Source: NCED01 sp035493955 (GTDB lineage Bacteria; Pseudomonadota; Alphaproteobacteria; Caulobacterales; Caulobacteraceae). From it: a stretch of DNA of 64,000 nucleotides. This document shows, piece by piece, positions 9,196 through 17,755 of this stretch; positions within the stretch are counted from its first letter, which is position 1; each line of letters opens with the position of its first letter. The DNA lies in NCBI GenBank assembly GCA_035493955.1, contig DATJHI010000036.1, positions 186,001 through 250,000 of the forward strand, read 5' to 3'. The position numbers were made by a program, and so were the translations under genes. The notes beneath the pieces are model-generated. The model saw nothing but the letters and a program-made list of their open reading frames with translations. It was not told the DNA's origin and made no database searches.

Positions 9196-10056
9196 GTGCG
9201 TCACATATTGATCGCGACCACCTTGGCGGCGACCGTCGCTCTGCCGGCCATCGCCAGCGCGCAGACTCGCTGTGAACGACAGGAGGCCGACAACCGCGCC
9301 GCCGGCACGGTCATCGGCGCCGTGGGCGGCGCCCTTCTCGGCAGCGCCATCGCTGGGCGCGGCGACCGAACCGCCGGAGCGGTCATCGGCGGCGTCGGCG
9401 GCGCCGTGGTCGGCAACCAGATCGCCGGCTCCAACGGCGGCTGTCCTGACGGGTACCGGGTCGTGGCCGACCCCGCCTATGCGCCGCCCGCCTATCCCTA
9501 CACCGGCCCGGCGCCTGCCGTCGCCACCTTGGACCAGCAGGAAGACGCCCTGGCCCGTCGGATCGCCGCCGCCCGCGACAACGGACGGCTCACCCGTGGC
9601 GACGCCCGCGACGCGCTGGATGAGTTGCAGGCCATCCGCGACCGCGAAGCCGACTTGCGCCGCCGTCACGGCGGTCGCCTGACCGAAGACGACCGTTTCT
9701 ATCTACAGCAGCGACTGGACCGCCTGCAGGGGACGGTCCGGCTGGAGCGCGATTCCGGCCCTCCGCCGCCGCCCGTCTACAGGCCGCCCGTCGACGTCTG
9801 GTCCGGAGCGCCTCAAGGGGTCAACGCGCGCATGGACTGGCTGCAGAGCCGGATCAGCGACGATGGCGCGCGTGGAATTCTCACCCGCGCGGGCGTCGCC
9901 GAAGCCCAGGGCGGCCTCAACGGTCTCCGCAACGAGGCCGCGACCTTGCGCACCCGGGACGGCGGCCAGCTCCGTGACGTGGACCGCCAATATCTGAACG
10001 ATCGGCTCGAGTACCTGGCCCAGCGCATCCAGTGGATGGAGTCGGTCCACCGCTGA
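9196..10056 (+). CDS. Secreted glycine-zipper protein with duplicated C-terminal helical repeat
   Basis: A 286-residue protein with GTG start (GGAGAC upstream) and a signal peptide ending near ASAQ. Residues about 36-80 form a glycine-zipper 2TM-type segment (AAGTVIGAVGGALLGSAIAG, repeated as AGAVIGGVGGAVVGNQIAG). After a Pro/Tyr linker there are two copies of a roughly 70-residue helical unit, at about 113-183 and 211-281; both contain LTR-x-(G/A), a GG(R/Q)L turn and a final QRLDRL or DRLEYL helix. Glycine-zipper proteins often sit in or near the outer membrane. Function unknown. Confidence 0.85.
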   Translation: MRHILIATTLAATVALPAIASAQTRCERQEADNRAAGTVIGAVGGALLGSAIAGRGDRTAGAVIGGVGGAVVGNQIAGSNGGCPDGYRVVADPAYAPPAYPYTGPAPAVATLDQQEDALARRIAAARDNGRLTRGDARDALDELQAIRDREADLRRRHGGRLTEDDRFYLQQRLDRLQGTVRLERDSGPPPPPVYRPPVDVWSGAPQGVNARMDWLQSRISDDGARGILTRAGVAEAQGGLNGLRNEAATLRTRDGGQLRDVDRQYLNDRLEYLAQRIQWMESVHR

Positions 10057-10066
10057 CCAGGGCCGA

Positions 10067-10243
10067 CTAGCCTTTGGGCTTGAGATCGGGGCGGGACGCC
10101 AGGAAGGCGGCCCGCTCCGCACTCGTCAGCACCTTGGCCTTGGTCTGGCGGGACACCCTGGGCGTGGGCGGGGCGTAGGTGGCCGTCGCCCCGGCGGCGC
10201 TGCCGCCCTTGAGGTCCGACAGCGACTTGATCGGTGGTTTCAT
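10067..10243 (-). CDS. Small basic hypothetical protein (58 aa)
   Basis: A short reading frame starting ATG 10243 with AAGGGGG upstream. The product begins MKPPIKSLSDLKGG and ends with SRPDLKPKG. It is rich in Lys, Arg, Pro and Ala, with no membrane segment. Its end is convergent with the glycine-zipper gene, 10 bases apart. A well-placed ribosome-binding site and its fit between neighbouring genes support it, but no family is recognised. Confidence 0.5.
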   Translation of the reverse strand: MKPPIKSLSDLKGGSAAGATATYAPPTPRVSRQTKAKVLTSAERAAFLASRPDLKPKG

Positions 10244-10317
10244 CGGCGCGGGCCCCCTTTGCAGCCTAGCGGGCGGCCGCGAAAGAACAAGCGTCGGCGA
10301 GGGACGGGCGGAAGGCG

Positions 10318-10872
10318 TCAGAGGGGGCCGGCCTGGCCGGGCGGCCCGCCATGGCCCGGGCCGGTGGTCCCCAGGGGAACGAACGAGAGGGACTGCTGGA
10401 ACCGCACCGCCTTGCCGGCGCCGGCCGCCGGTTCGGGCGGCAGGGCCTTGCCCTGCAGTTCGTACAGACGGTTGTTGACGAAGAACACCGACACGTTGGA
10501 ACGGCTGCCGTCATTGCCCACCAGGGTCAGTTGCCGGCCGTACTCCTGGTTGACCCGCTCCTCCACGTTCAGCTTGATCTGGCCCGTGGCGCCATAGGCC
10601 TTCACGGCGTCGGCCAGGGCGGCGTCCCTGTTCATGGAGGTCTGGGTGAAATCGGCGACGGTCATCGAAAAGACGATGTCCGGCTCGTTCAGGGTGTAGA
10701 CGGTGGCGGGAACCGTGGCGCCGGCGGCGGTCCTGAACTGGCCCTTGGTCAGGGTCGGAGGGGCCGGAAGCTGAACGACGAATCCGTGCTCGGGATAGGC
10801 GTAGCGCTGCCACGCCTGGGCCATTGCGGGCAGGGGCGCCAGGAGGGCGGCGACGAGGATCAGGACCCGCAT
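10318..10872 (-). CDS. Secreted hypothetical protein
   Basis: A 184-residue exported protein with signal peptide MRVLILVAALLAPLPAMA. The mature part begins QAWQRYAYPEHGFVVQLPAPP, a form seen in small periplasmic proteins that bind or present a beta-rich domain; residues to about 160 look like alternating strands and helices, then a Gly/Pro-rich tail. It follows the DUF6152 gene after two bases and is almost certainly co-transcribed and translationally coupled with it. No enzymatic motif is visible. Confidence 0.75.
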   Translation of the reverse strand: MRVLILVAALLAPLPAMAQAWQRYAYPEHGFVVQLPAPPTLTKGQFRTAAGATVPATVYTLNEPDIVFSMTVADFTQTSMNRDAALADAVKAYGATGQIKLNVEERVNQEYGRQLTLVGNDGSRSNVSVFFVNNRLYELQGKALPPEPAAGAGKAVRFQQSLSFVPLGTTGPGHGGPPGQAGPL

Positions 10873-10874
10873 CC

Positions 10875-11249
10875 TCAATGGCTTTCCAGGGTCTGGCCGT
10901 TGGCCAGCTTCACCGACACCAGCTGGCCCCCATAGGAGCCCTCCTTCATCGGGTGGATCAGGGCGGTCAGCTTGTCTCCCGGCGTCACCGTATTGGCCTG
11001 CCATCCCGCCCTGGCCATCTGGCCCGGCCCGCCGGTCTCCAGCGACCATTCGCGTTCCTTGCCTTGGGCGTCGCGCACCATCAGCTGGAGCCAGCCGTGG
11101 GGATTGATCAGTTCGAAGTTCTTCACCGTTCCGACAACGGTATCGGTCCTGCCGCGGTCGAACATGGCGTAGGAGTGATGGCCCGACGCGGAGACGGCGA
11201 GGAACGGCGCGGCCAAGGCCGCAGCAAACACTGGCACAGGCAGTTTCAT
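10875..11249 (-). CDS. DUF6152 family secreted protein
   Basis: A 124-residue exported protein with signal peptide ending near VSASG, then the family signature HHSYAMFDRGR followed by GTVKNFELINPHGWLQL. Proteins of this family are periplasmic, roughly 110-130 residues and predicted to be OB-like beta barrels. Their function is not established. AGGAG sits nine bases before the ATG. First gene of a two-gene unit with the 184-residue secreted protein downstream. Confidence 0.85.
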   Translation of the reverse strand: MKLPVPVFAAALAAPFLAVSASGHHSYAMFDRGRTDTVVGTVKNFELINPHGWLQLMVRDAQGKEREWSLETGGPGQMARAGWQANTVTPGDKLTALIHPMKEGSYGGQLVSVKLANGQTLESH

Positions 11250-11519
11250 CGGCTTGCTCCTGCATGGCCCTGAGGGCGGGGGCAGTCAGCTTCGTGGCGC
11301 GAGCATGACTCCAAGCGCCGGAATTATGAACGCACTTAGCGGACTATTCCGTCGCCCGCTCAATAACCAAGGCTTTTCAGCCCTCCCGGCGGCGCAGCAC
11401 GGTCACGCTGGGCCCGGCCGGATAGCGGGTCATTTCGTCCGTACGGGTTGGGCAGCCTCCGCGACGTCTCTTGTATGAGGCAATGAAATCGTCCCGAACG
11501 GGGACGGGGGGAGCGGGGG

Positions 11520-11687
11520 ATGGCGACGCCACAGACCACTGATCTTGAACGCTTGAACGCCCAGATCGTCGGCCACCTGCTGGCGCGTCGATCGCCGCCG
11601 CGCGAGCTGTTGTCCCAACGGGAGCGCCTGCGCGCGGACCTGCTTTCCAAGGACGGCGGGAACCAAGAGCGTCGGCGTTTCGGCTGA
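11520..11687 (+). CDS. Possible small protein (55 aa)
   Basis: A short frame starting ATG 11520 directly after a G-rich ribosome-binding stretch (GGGGGGAGCGGGGG). The product starts MATPQTTDLERLNAQIVG, is rich in Leu, Arg and Glu, and is predicted to be two amphipathic helices. It resembles small cytoplasmic helical proteins of Caulobacterales in composition only. The surrounding 270 bases upstream and 200 downstream hold nothing else that I can support. Confidence 0.4.
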   Translation: MATPQTTDLERLNAQIVGHLLARRSPPRELLSQRERLRADLLSKDGGNQERRRFG

Positions 11688-11888
11688 GCCCAAGCGAAGA
11701 TCCGCGCCCGTTCGGCCGGCGCGCACGACCATGCCCTGGAGCGAAGGCCGCGCTGATGACGACCGCGTGCGGCCCGCCGCGGGCGTCGCCAGCGCGCCGC
11801 TCCGCCGGATGAGACAAGGACGCTCGTAGAAAAGCGCGGGCGAATCCGTCAGGGTGGCCAGCACCGAAAAAAGGGGGCGCTCGGACGA

Positions 11889-12671
11889 ATGGATCAGTCT
11901 CAGGATTCTACTTATCCCCTGGGAACCCACTGGCCGCGGAAGTCCGGCGTTCCTCAGGACGTCAACGACGTTTCGGTTGTTATGCAAACCGTTATCCGGC
12001 CGGTCATCGTCGATGCCTTGGAGTCCATCTATTCGCAGGACCATGCCGGTCCGATCCAGATCGTGATCGGCGTCGATGTCACAAGGGGCAGCCACGACAT
12101 CCTGAGGGCGGCGGTTGAGCGGCGGCCCGACAACGTGTCGGTCACCTGCCTGACGCTGCCCTATTCGACGTCCGTCCGCCATGGCGGCGTCCACACCTCC
12201 ACCTGCGGGGGGGCCTTGATGGCCATACTGACCCTGATGGCCAACTCCCGTTTCGTCGCCTACCTGGACGACGACAACACCTGGCGACCCAATCACCTGT
12301 CGGTCCTGCGGGCCGCCGTGGAGGGAAAACATTGGGCCCATTCGAAACGCATGCTGATCAGTGAGGAGACCGGCGAGGAGATCGCCGTCGACGAGTGGGA
12401 TTCGGTAGGATTCGGCCGCGGCCGATGGGCGTCCCTGGGCGGTTTCGTCGATCCGAACTGCCTGATGATCGACAAGATCGCCTTGAACAGGGCGGTCGGG
12501 TTCTGGTCGGAGAGCCTCTCAGGCCAGCCGGGCCTGGGGGCGGACAAGAACTTCTTCAGGGCGATCGGGAAAATGCCCCACACGTCCTCGCCGGAGATCA
12601 CCGTCGATTATCGGGTCCGGCGGAGCAACATCCTGCTGCGCCTGCACCAGGAGGGCGCCAGCTTCAGCTGA
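11889..12671 (+). CDS. Glycosyltransferase family 2 protein
   Basis: A 260-residue GT-A fold enzyme. It opens with VSVVMQTVIRP, leading into a nucleotide-binding strand IQIVIGVDVT. The metal-binding acidic motif is AYLDDDNTWRP, and a conserved D-x-N-CLMIDK segment follows, with GADKNFF near the acceptor-side helix. This is shorter than many GT2 proteins but complete. It is isolated from other glycan genes, so donor and acceptor cannot be inferred. Its 5' portion looks slightly lower in GC than its neighbours. Confidence 0.85.
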   Translation: MDQSQDSTYPLGTHWPRKSGVPQDVNDVSVVMQTVIRPVIVDALESIYSQDHAGPIQIVIGVDVTRGSHDILRAAVERRPDNVSVTCLTLPYSTSVRHGGVHTSTCGGALMAILTLMANSRFVAYLDDDNTWRPNHLSVLRAAVEGKHWAHSKRMLISEETGEEIAVDEWDSVGFGRGRWASLGGFVDPNCLMIDKIALNRAVGFWSESLSGQPGLGADKNFFRAIGKMPHTSSPEITVDYRVRRSNILLRLHQEGASFS

Positions 12672-12681
12672 AGACGGCGGG

Positions 12682-13395
12682 TTATTTCGCGGGGGTTATG
12701 CCCACGCTCCCGTCGTCACGGATCCGGATACGGTCATTGACGCAGAAGAACTCCCCCAGTTCGATCTCGGGCGTCAGGCCGTAGGTCACCGTGCCGGTCA
12801 CCGGGCGGGTGAAGGCCTTGGCGTCCTCGATGAGGATCCGGTTCTCCAGTTTGTCGTAGGCGACCCGACGAATTCGCTGGACCACGTGCATGGCGTCGGA
12901 ATGCGGGGTGTGGCCGTCGATGTCCTGACTGCCGCCCAGGCCGATGGTGTCGACGACCAGCGTGTCGCCTTCCCAGTGGGCGACGGCGTCGCCGTAGATG
13001 CCGGGGTTCAGGTCGTCGGGGCCAAGGTGGCCCCGCTTCAGATAGATCCGGTAGATCGAGCCGTTCGGCTTGGTCACCACCAGCCGATCCCCCTTGATCT
13101 CGGTGATCTCGATCGGCGCCACGGGCAGGGTCATCATCCGGATCAGCGGACCGGGAAGACAATAGTCGCCGCCGGGAACATAGGGACGGCCCGCCTTTTC
13201 GTCGTCTTCGCGCTTCTTCAGGATCGCCGCATATTCCGGCGTCAGCGGATAGGGGCCGGGCTGGAAGCGGCTGTTCTGGGTCCACACGCCGGTGATGTCG
13301 TGCGGATCGTAGGCGGGAGCGGCCGCAGGCGCGGCGGACGAGGCGCCAGCGAGGGCCGAAACCGCCAGGCCGACGATCATCACACGTTTCATCAT
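12682..13395 (-). CDS. Secreted hypothetical protein
   Basis: A 237-residue exported protein with signal peptide MMKRVMIVGLAVSALAGASSA. The mature part begins DITGVWTQNSRF, followed by a long beta-rich region (IYRIYLKRGHLGPDDLNPG, HWEGDTLVVDTIGLGG). This pattern of GVW plus a DTLVVDT strand is common in uncharacterised exported proteins of sphingomonads and caulobacters. Two ATGs lie in tandem after AAGGTGG; the second (13392) has better spacing. No function is assigned. Confidence 0.75.
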   Translation of the reverse strand: MMKRVMIVGLAVSALAGASSAAPAAAPAYDPHDITGVWTQNSRFQPGPYPLTPEYAAILKKREDDEKAGRPYVPGGDYCLPGPLIRMMTLPVAPIEITEIKGDRLVVTKPNGSIYRIYLKRGHLGPDDLNPGIYGDAVAHWEGDTLVVDTIGLGGSQDIDGHTPHSDAMHVVQRIRRVAYDKLENRILIEDAKAFTRPVTGTVTYGLTPEIELGEFFCVNDRIRIRDDGSVGITPAK

Positions 13396-13556
13396 CCACC
13401 TTGCCTTTTCCGGCCCGCCGAAGCGGTTGCGGGCGATAGTGGGACAAAATCCGCCGCCCTAGCAAGGGCGCGCCGAAGGGAGTCCTCGTCGGGATCGCGC
13501 TCCATCGCGCCGCCTCGAGACGACGATCAGTCCGCCGCCGCTATCGATCTGGGAAG

Positions 13557-13632
13557 TGGTGCCGCCTAGGTGACTCGAACACCTGACCTACGCATTACGA
13601 ATGCGCCGCTCTACCGGCTGAGCTAAGGCGGC
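13557..13632 (-). tRNA. tRNA-Thr (anticodon CGU)
   Basis: A full 76-base cloverleaf on the minus strand. The acceptor stem is GCCGCCT paired with AGGCGGC, then discriminator A and an encoded CCA. The D-arm is GCTC/GAGC, the anticodon arm is GCGCA-TTCGTAA-TGCGT with one G-U pair and anticodon CGT, and the T-arm is AGGTG-TTCGAGT-CACCT. It reads ACG codons. Confidence 0.97.
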
Positions 13633-13676
13633 CCGGGCCGGGCTCCAGGTGGAGGGCCGGCGCAAGTTGGGCCTCT

Positions 13677-13952
13677 TTAACCGCGCGAGAGCGGGGCGCC
13701 AAGGGCGGTGACGGCTCTAGCCGAATTGCCCAGGCCGGGGCGGGGGGCAGGCTGAGTGAGCACGGGCCGCGGGGGCGGCTGGGCGATGGGGCGAGGCGGG
13801 ACCAGATGCGAACCCCAGATCCCCACCACGGCGCCCATCAGGATGCAGACGAGACCGAAAGTCACGGCCGCCCAGAAGGCCCAGCCCAGCATCTTGCGCG
13901 CGGGCGGGGCCGGCTCTTCCTCGTCGGGGGTTGGAGGACTGGCGGGGCTCAC
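13677..13952 (-). CDS. Small single-pass membrane protein downstream of hemD
   Basis: A 91-residue protein whose GTG start overlaps the hemD stop (GTGA), implying translational coupling. An acidic N-terminus (TPDEEEPAPP) is followed by one membrane helix at about residues 22-46 (AFWAAVTFGLVCILMGAVVGIW) and a Pro-rich tail. In many alphaproteobacteria the gene after hemD encodes a much longer mitofilin/HemX-like membrane protein; this one is short and I cannot show homology. Function unknown. Confidence 0.7.
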   Translation of the reverse strand: MSPASPPTPDEEEPAPPARKMLGWAFWAAVTFGLVCILMGAVVGIWGSHLVPPRPIAQPPPRPVLTQPAPRPGLGNSARAVTALGAPLSRG

Positions 13953-14638
13953 GGCTCCAGCAGTGCAAGCAGGGCGGCCTCGTTGGGAAGGCGCGCCGCC
14001 TCCAGCCGCCGGAACCCCCGCCCGACCAGGGGCGCGGCGCAGGCCGGCGAAAGGGCCAGGGCCTCCATCGCCGGCGGCCAATGTGGAGGGATGAGCGCGG
14101 CCAGGGCGCGGGCGGCCTTTGGCGAATGCAGCAGGACGGCGCCCGGCGGGTCGGCGCCGACGGCGGGGGGTAGGACGCCGGCGGCCTCGGTCCGATAGAC
14201 CGGCAGATTGCGCGCCTCGATCCCGGCCGCGGTCAGCGCGGCGGCGAGATCGCCGGCCGGCTCCAGGGCCCCCGGGTGCAGCACCAGGCCCAGGTCCCCG
14301 TCGGCGGCGACCCGGTGGGCCAGGGCGCTGACGTCGCCATCGGCGGCGACGACGTGGGCGAAGCCGGCGGTGCGGGCGGCGGCGGCGGTGGCCTCGCCCA
14401 CGGCGAACACCGGAAGGCTGCGCTCGGAGGTGAGGGCGGCGAAGGCGGGAATGGCGTTGGCGCTGGTGAAGGCCAGCGCTCCGACGCCGTCGAGGTCGAG
14501 GGCGACGCCCTCGATGGGATGGACGATCAGCAGGGGCGCGACCAGCGGCTCGAGGCCCCGGGCGCGGACGCGCATTGCGGTGGCGTCGGCGGCCGGTTTG
14601 GCGCGGGTGATCCAGACGCGCGAAGATCCGGCCCGCAT
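13949..14638 (-). CDS. hemD: Uroporphyrinogen-III synthase
   Basis: About 229 residues, cyclising hydroxymethylbilane to uroporphyrinogen III in tetrapyrrole synthesis. HemD sequences are poorly conserved; here the call rests on the opening VWITRAKPAADATA, the bilobal Rossmann-like pattern (LAFTSANAIPAFAAL, then VFAVGEATAAAAR, later VLLHSPKAARAL), the size, and position directly after hemC. ATG 14638 is preferred; a TTG at 14665 would overlap hemC. Confidence 0.9.
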   Translation of the reverse strand: MRAGSSRVWITRAKPAADATAMRVRARGLEPLVAPLLIVHPIEGVALDLDGVGALAFTSANAIPAFAALTSERSLPVFAVGEATAAAARTAGFAHVVAADGDVSALAHRVAADGDLGLVLHPGALEPAGDLAAALTAAGIEARNLPVYRTEAAGVLPPAVGADPPGAVLLHSPKAARALAALIPPHWPPAMEALALSPACAAPLVGRGFRRLEAARLPNEAALLALLEP

Positions 14639-14651
14639 CGCGCCGGCGCCG

Positions 14652-15593
14652 TCAGACGACCACAAGACGGTCGCCCGCCGCCTCGCGGACGAGGCCGCCC
14701 AGCTCCAGGCCCAGGCGACGGGCGCGGACCAGATCGTCCGGCCCGAGGATCAGGGAGCCCTCCTGGCGCCAGCGTTCGGTCCCGTCGCCGGCGAGCGCCT
14801 CGACCACCAGGACGAGGCGTCCGTCCTCGATCCGCGCGTGGGCGCCGATGGCGGTGCGGCAGGAGCCTTCGAGGACCTGCATGGCGCCGCGCTCGGCCTC
14901 GACCGCCAGGGTGGTCGCCGGGTCGCGCAGCGGATTCAGCCAACCGGCGCCGAGATCGGCCTCACGGGTCTGGATGGCCAGGGCCCCTTGGCCGGGGGCG
15001 GGGGGCGCTTCGAAAGGGTCGAACAGCTCCCGGATGTGCTCGCCCATGCCTAGGCGCTTCAGGCCGGCGGCGGCCAGGATGATCGCGTCGGCCTCGCCGG
15101 CGTCGAGCTTGGCCAGGCGGGTCTCGACATTGCCGCGAAGCAGGCCGATGGCCAGGTCGGGGCGGCGGAACAGCAGCTGGGCCTGGCGGCGCAGGGAGGC
15201 GGTGCCGATGCGCGCCCCCTGCGGCAGGGCCGCGAGGGTCCGGTAGGCCAGGCTGCACAGGGCGTCGCGGGGATCCTCCCGTTCCGGAAAGGCGGCCAGG
15301 GCCAGGCCCGGCGGTTGCTCGGCCGGCACGTCCTTCAGCGAATGGATGGCGCAGTCGATCTGGCCTTCGGCCAGGGCGACCTCGATCTCCTTGGTGAACA
15401 GGCCCTTGCCGCCGACCTCCAGCAGCCGGCGGTCCTGGATGCGGTCGCCGCTGGTGGTGATGAAGACCAGGGGCGCGACCCGGTCGGCGTCCTCGGGGGG
15501 CGCCCCCAGGGCGGCGGCGATACGGACCTGCATCTGGCCCGCCTGGGCGCGGGACAGGCGCGACCCTCGGGCGCCGATACGGACGATGCTCAT
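14652..15593 (-). CDS. hemC: Hydroxymethylbilane synthase (porphobilinogen deaminase)
   Basis: A 313-residue cytoplasmic enzyme that joins four porphobilinogens. The cofactor-binding Cys245 lies in LEGSCRTAIGAHA, and the catalytic Asp88 in HSLKDVP. The start MSIVRIGARGSRLS at 15593 is the usual N-terminus. It forms an operon with hemD and the small membrane protein. It is divergent from tsaD, 59 bases apart, an arrangement common in alphaproteobacteria. Confidence 0.97.
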   Translation of the reverse strand: MSIVRIGARGSRLSRAQAGQMQVRIAAALGAPPEDADRVAPLVFITTSGDRIQDRRLLEVGGKGLFTKEIEVALAEGQIDCAIHSLKDVPAEQPPGLALAAFPEREDPRDALCSLAYRTLAALPQGARIGTASLRRQAQLLFRRPDLAIGLLRGNVETRLAKLDAGEADAIILAAAGLKRLGMGEHIRELFDPFEAPPAPGQGALAIQTREADLGAGWLNPLRDPATTLAVEAERGAMQVLEGSCRTAIGAHARIEDGRLVLVVEALAGDGTERWRQEGSLILGPDDLVRARRLGLELGGLVREAAGDRLVVV

Positions 15594-15652
15594 GGTCAGC
15601 GGCCTATAGGAGCCGTGGCCTCGATGCAAACGGCGCCTTATGACGAGGAGAC

Positions 15653-16738
15653 ATGAACCCGCCTCTCACCGTCCTTGGCGTCGAAACCAGCTGCGACGAG
15701 ACCGCCGCGGCGGTGGTGCGCCTTGATGCGCGCGGCCAGGCCGAGGTGATGTCCTCGGTGGTGGCCAGCCAGATCGCCGCCCACGTCCCCTATGGAGGGG
15801 TGGTGCCGGAGATCGCCGCCCGCGCCCATGTGGAGGTGATCGACACGGTGATCGCCGAGGCGATGCGGCGCGCGGGTCTGGGCTTCGACGGCCTGGACGG
15901 GGTCGCCGCCACCGCCGGGCCGGGGCTGGTCGGCGGGGTGATGGTCGGGCTGTCGGCGGCCAAGGCCGTCGCCCTCGGCCGCGGCCTGCCGCTGATGGCG
16001 GTCAACCATCTGGAGGGCCACGCCCTCTCGGTGCGCCTGACCGAGGCTGTGGCCTATCCCTTCCTCTTGCTTCTGGTCTCCGGCGGCCATTGCCAGTTGC
16101 TGGCGGTGGAGGGCGTCGGCGCCTTCATCCGGTTGGGCTCTACGATCGACGACGCAGCCGGCGAGGCCTTCGACAAGATCGCCGCCTCCCTCGGCCTCCC
16201 TTATCCGGGCGGTCCGGCGCTGGAGCGGCTGGCCGAGGGCGGGGACGCCGCCCGTTATGCGCTGCCGCGGATGCTGTTGGGGCGCAAGGACTGCGACTTC
16301 TCCTTTTCCGGGCTGAAGACCGCCGCCGCACGCCTGGCCGAGGGCGCGACCGGCGAGGAGCAGCGGCGCGACCTCGCCGCTGCTGTCCAGGCCGCCATCG
16401 CCAGCCAGTTGGCCGAGCGGTCCGAAAGGGCCATGACCGCCTATGGTGCCGCCCCCGGCGACCGGCGCTTTGTGGTCGCCGGCGGAGTGGCCGCCAACAG
16501 GACCGTGCGGGCCGCCCTCCAGGGCGCCGCGGCGCGCCAGGGTTTCTCGTTCCACGCACCGCCCTTGGCCTATTGCACAGACAACGCCGCCATGATCGCC
16601 CTGGCCGGGGCCGAACGGCTGGCCCTGGGCCTGGTCGACGGGCTGGACGCCCCCGCCCGGCCGCGCTGGCCCCTGGACCAGGCGGCGGCGCTCGCCCATC
16701 CGACCCATGTCGCCGGCCGCAAGGGAGCCAAGGCGTGA
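15653..16738 (+). CDS. tsaD: tRNA N6-adenosine threonylcarbamoyltransferase
   Basis: A 361-residue ASKHA-fold protein that transfers threonylcarbamoyl to A37 of ANN-decoding tRNAs. Signatures: VLGVETSCDETAAAVV at the start, ARAHVEVID, and the metal-binding HLEGH at residues 119-123. The KDCDFSFSGLKTA segment is also typical. Its stop overlaps the gpsA start (GTGA). The length is normal for the family. Confidence 0.97.
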   Translation: MNPPLTVLGVETSCDETAAAVVRLDARGQAEVMSSVVASQIAAHVPYGGVVPEIAARAHVEVIDTVIAEAMRRAGLGFDGLDGVAATAGPGLVGGVMVGLSAAKAVALGRGLPLMAVNHLEGHALSVRLTEAVAYPFLLLLVSGGHCQLLAVEGVGAFIRLGSTIDDAAGEAFDKIAASLGLPYPGGPALERLAEGGDAARYALPRMLLGRKDCDFSFSGLKTAAARLAEGATGEEQRRDLAAAVQAAIASQLAERSERAMTAYGAAPGDRRFVVAGGVAANRTVRAALQGAAARQGFSFHAPPLAYCTDNAAMIALAGAERLALGLVDGLDAPARPRWPLDQAAALAHPTHVAGRKGAKA

Positions 16739-17742
16739 GCCCGACCGATATCCGCACCGTCGGCATCCTCGGCTCGGGCGCATGGGGCACGGCCCTGGCC
16801 CAGGTCTGCGCGCGGGCCGGGCTGGAGGTCGCCCTGTGGTCCCACGACCCTTCGGTGGCCGCGACCCTGGCCGCGACGCGGGAAAACCCCCTCTATCTGC
16901 CCGGCGTACGGCTGGAGCCGGCGGCGACCCCCACCGCCGACCTGGCCAGGATCGGGCAGGCCGACCTGGTCCTAGCCGTATCCCCCGCCCAGCACATGCG
17001 CAGCGTGCTGACCGCCTTCGCCCCCCACGCTCGCCCGGACCTGCCGGTGGTCCTTTGTGCGAAGGGCGTGGAGCAGGGGACGCTGAAGCTGATGACCGAG
17101 GTGCTGGCCGAGACCTTGCCCGAGGCCGCGCCGGCGGTGCTGTCGGGACCAAGCTTCGCCGCCGAGGTGGCCCGGGGCCTGCCTACCGCGGTGACACTGG
17201 CCTGTTCCGACGAGGCCTGCAGCAGCCGCATCGCCCGGGCCCTGGCCGGTCCGGCCTTCAGGCCCTACCTGTCCACCGACCTGATCGGCGCCGAGGCTGG
17301 CGGAGCGGTGAAGAACGTCCTGGCCATCGCCTGCGGCATCGCCGAGGGCAAGGGCCTGGGCCGCAGCGCCCACGCCGCCCTGATCACCCGGGGCTTCGCG
17401 GAGATGACCCGCTTCGCCGTTGCCCTGGGTGCCCGGCCGGAGACGCTCGCGGGCCTTTGCGGCCTTGGCGACCTGGTCCTGACCTGCTCCTCGTCCCAGT
17501 CGCGGAACATGAGCGTCGGCCTGGCCCTCGGCCGGGGCGAGACCCTGGATGAAGCCTTGTCCGGCAAGCGGTCGGTGGCCGAGGGCGTCGCCTCCGCGCC
17601 GGGGGTGGTGGCGCTGGGCCGCCGGCTCGGGGTGGAGCTGCCGGTGTCCGAGGCCATCGCCGCGGTGCTGGCCGGCAGGATCACCGTGGACCAGGCGGTG
17701 GAAGGGCTTCTGGCCCGGCCTTTGAAACTTGAAGGAAGCTAG
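16735..17742 (+). CDS. gpsA: NAD(P)-dependent glycerol-3-phosphate dehydrogenase
   Basis: A 335-residue enzyme reducing dihydroxyacetone phosphate to glycerol-3-phosphate for phospholipid synthesis. The dinucleotide-binding motif GSGAWG is at residues 13-18. SGPSFAAEVARGLPTA and the catalytic-Lys segment AGGAVKNVLAIACG follow, then GLGDLVLTCSS. The GTG start overlaps the tsaD stop. Confidence 0.97.
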   Translation: MSPTDIRTVGILGSGAWGTALAQVCARAGLEVALWSHDPSVAATLAATRENPLYLPGVRLEPAATPTADLARIGQADLVLAVSPAQHMRSVLTAFAPHARPDLPVVLCAKGVEQGTLKLMTEVLAETLPEAAPAVLSGPSFAAEVARGLPTAVTLACSDEACSSRIARALAGPAFRPYLSTDLIGAEAGGAVKNVLAIACGIAEGKGLGRSAHAALITRGFAEMTRFAVALGARPETLAGLCGLGDLVLTCSSSQSRNMSVGLALGRGETLDEALSGKRSVAEGVASAPGVVALGRRLGVELPVSEAIAAVLAGRITVDQAVEGLLARPLKLEGS

Positions 17743-17755
17743 GAGAACCTGCCGA

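Noticed and set aside
15638..17152. 504-residue open frame on the minus strand
   Set aside because: Antisense of tsaD and gpsA; compositional shadow.
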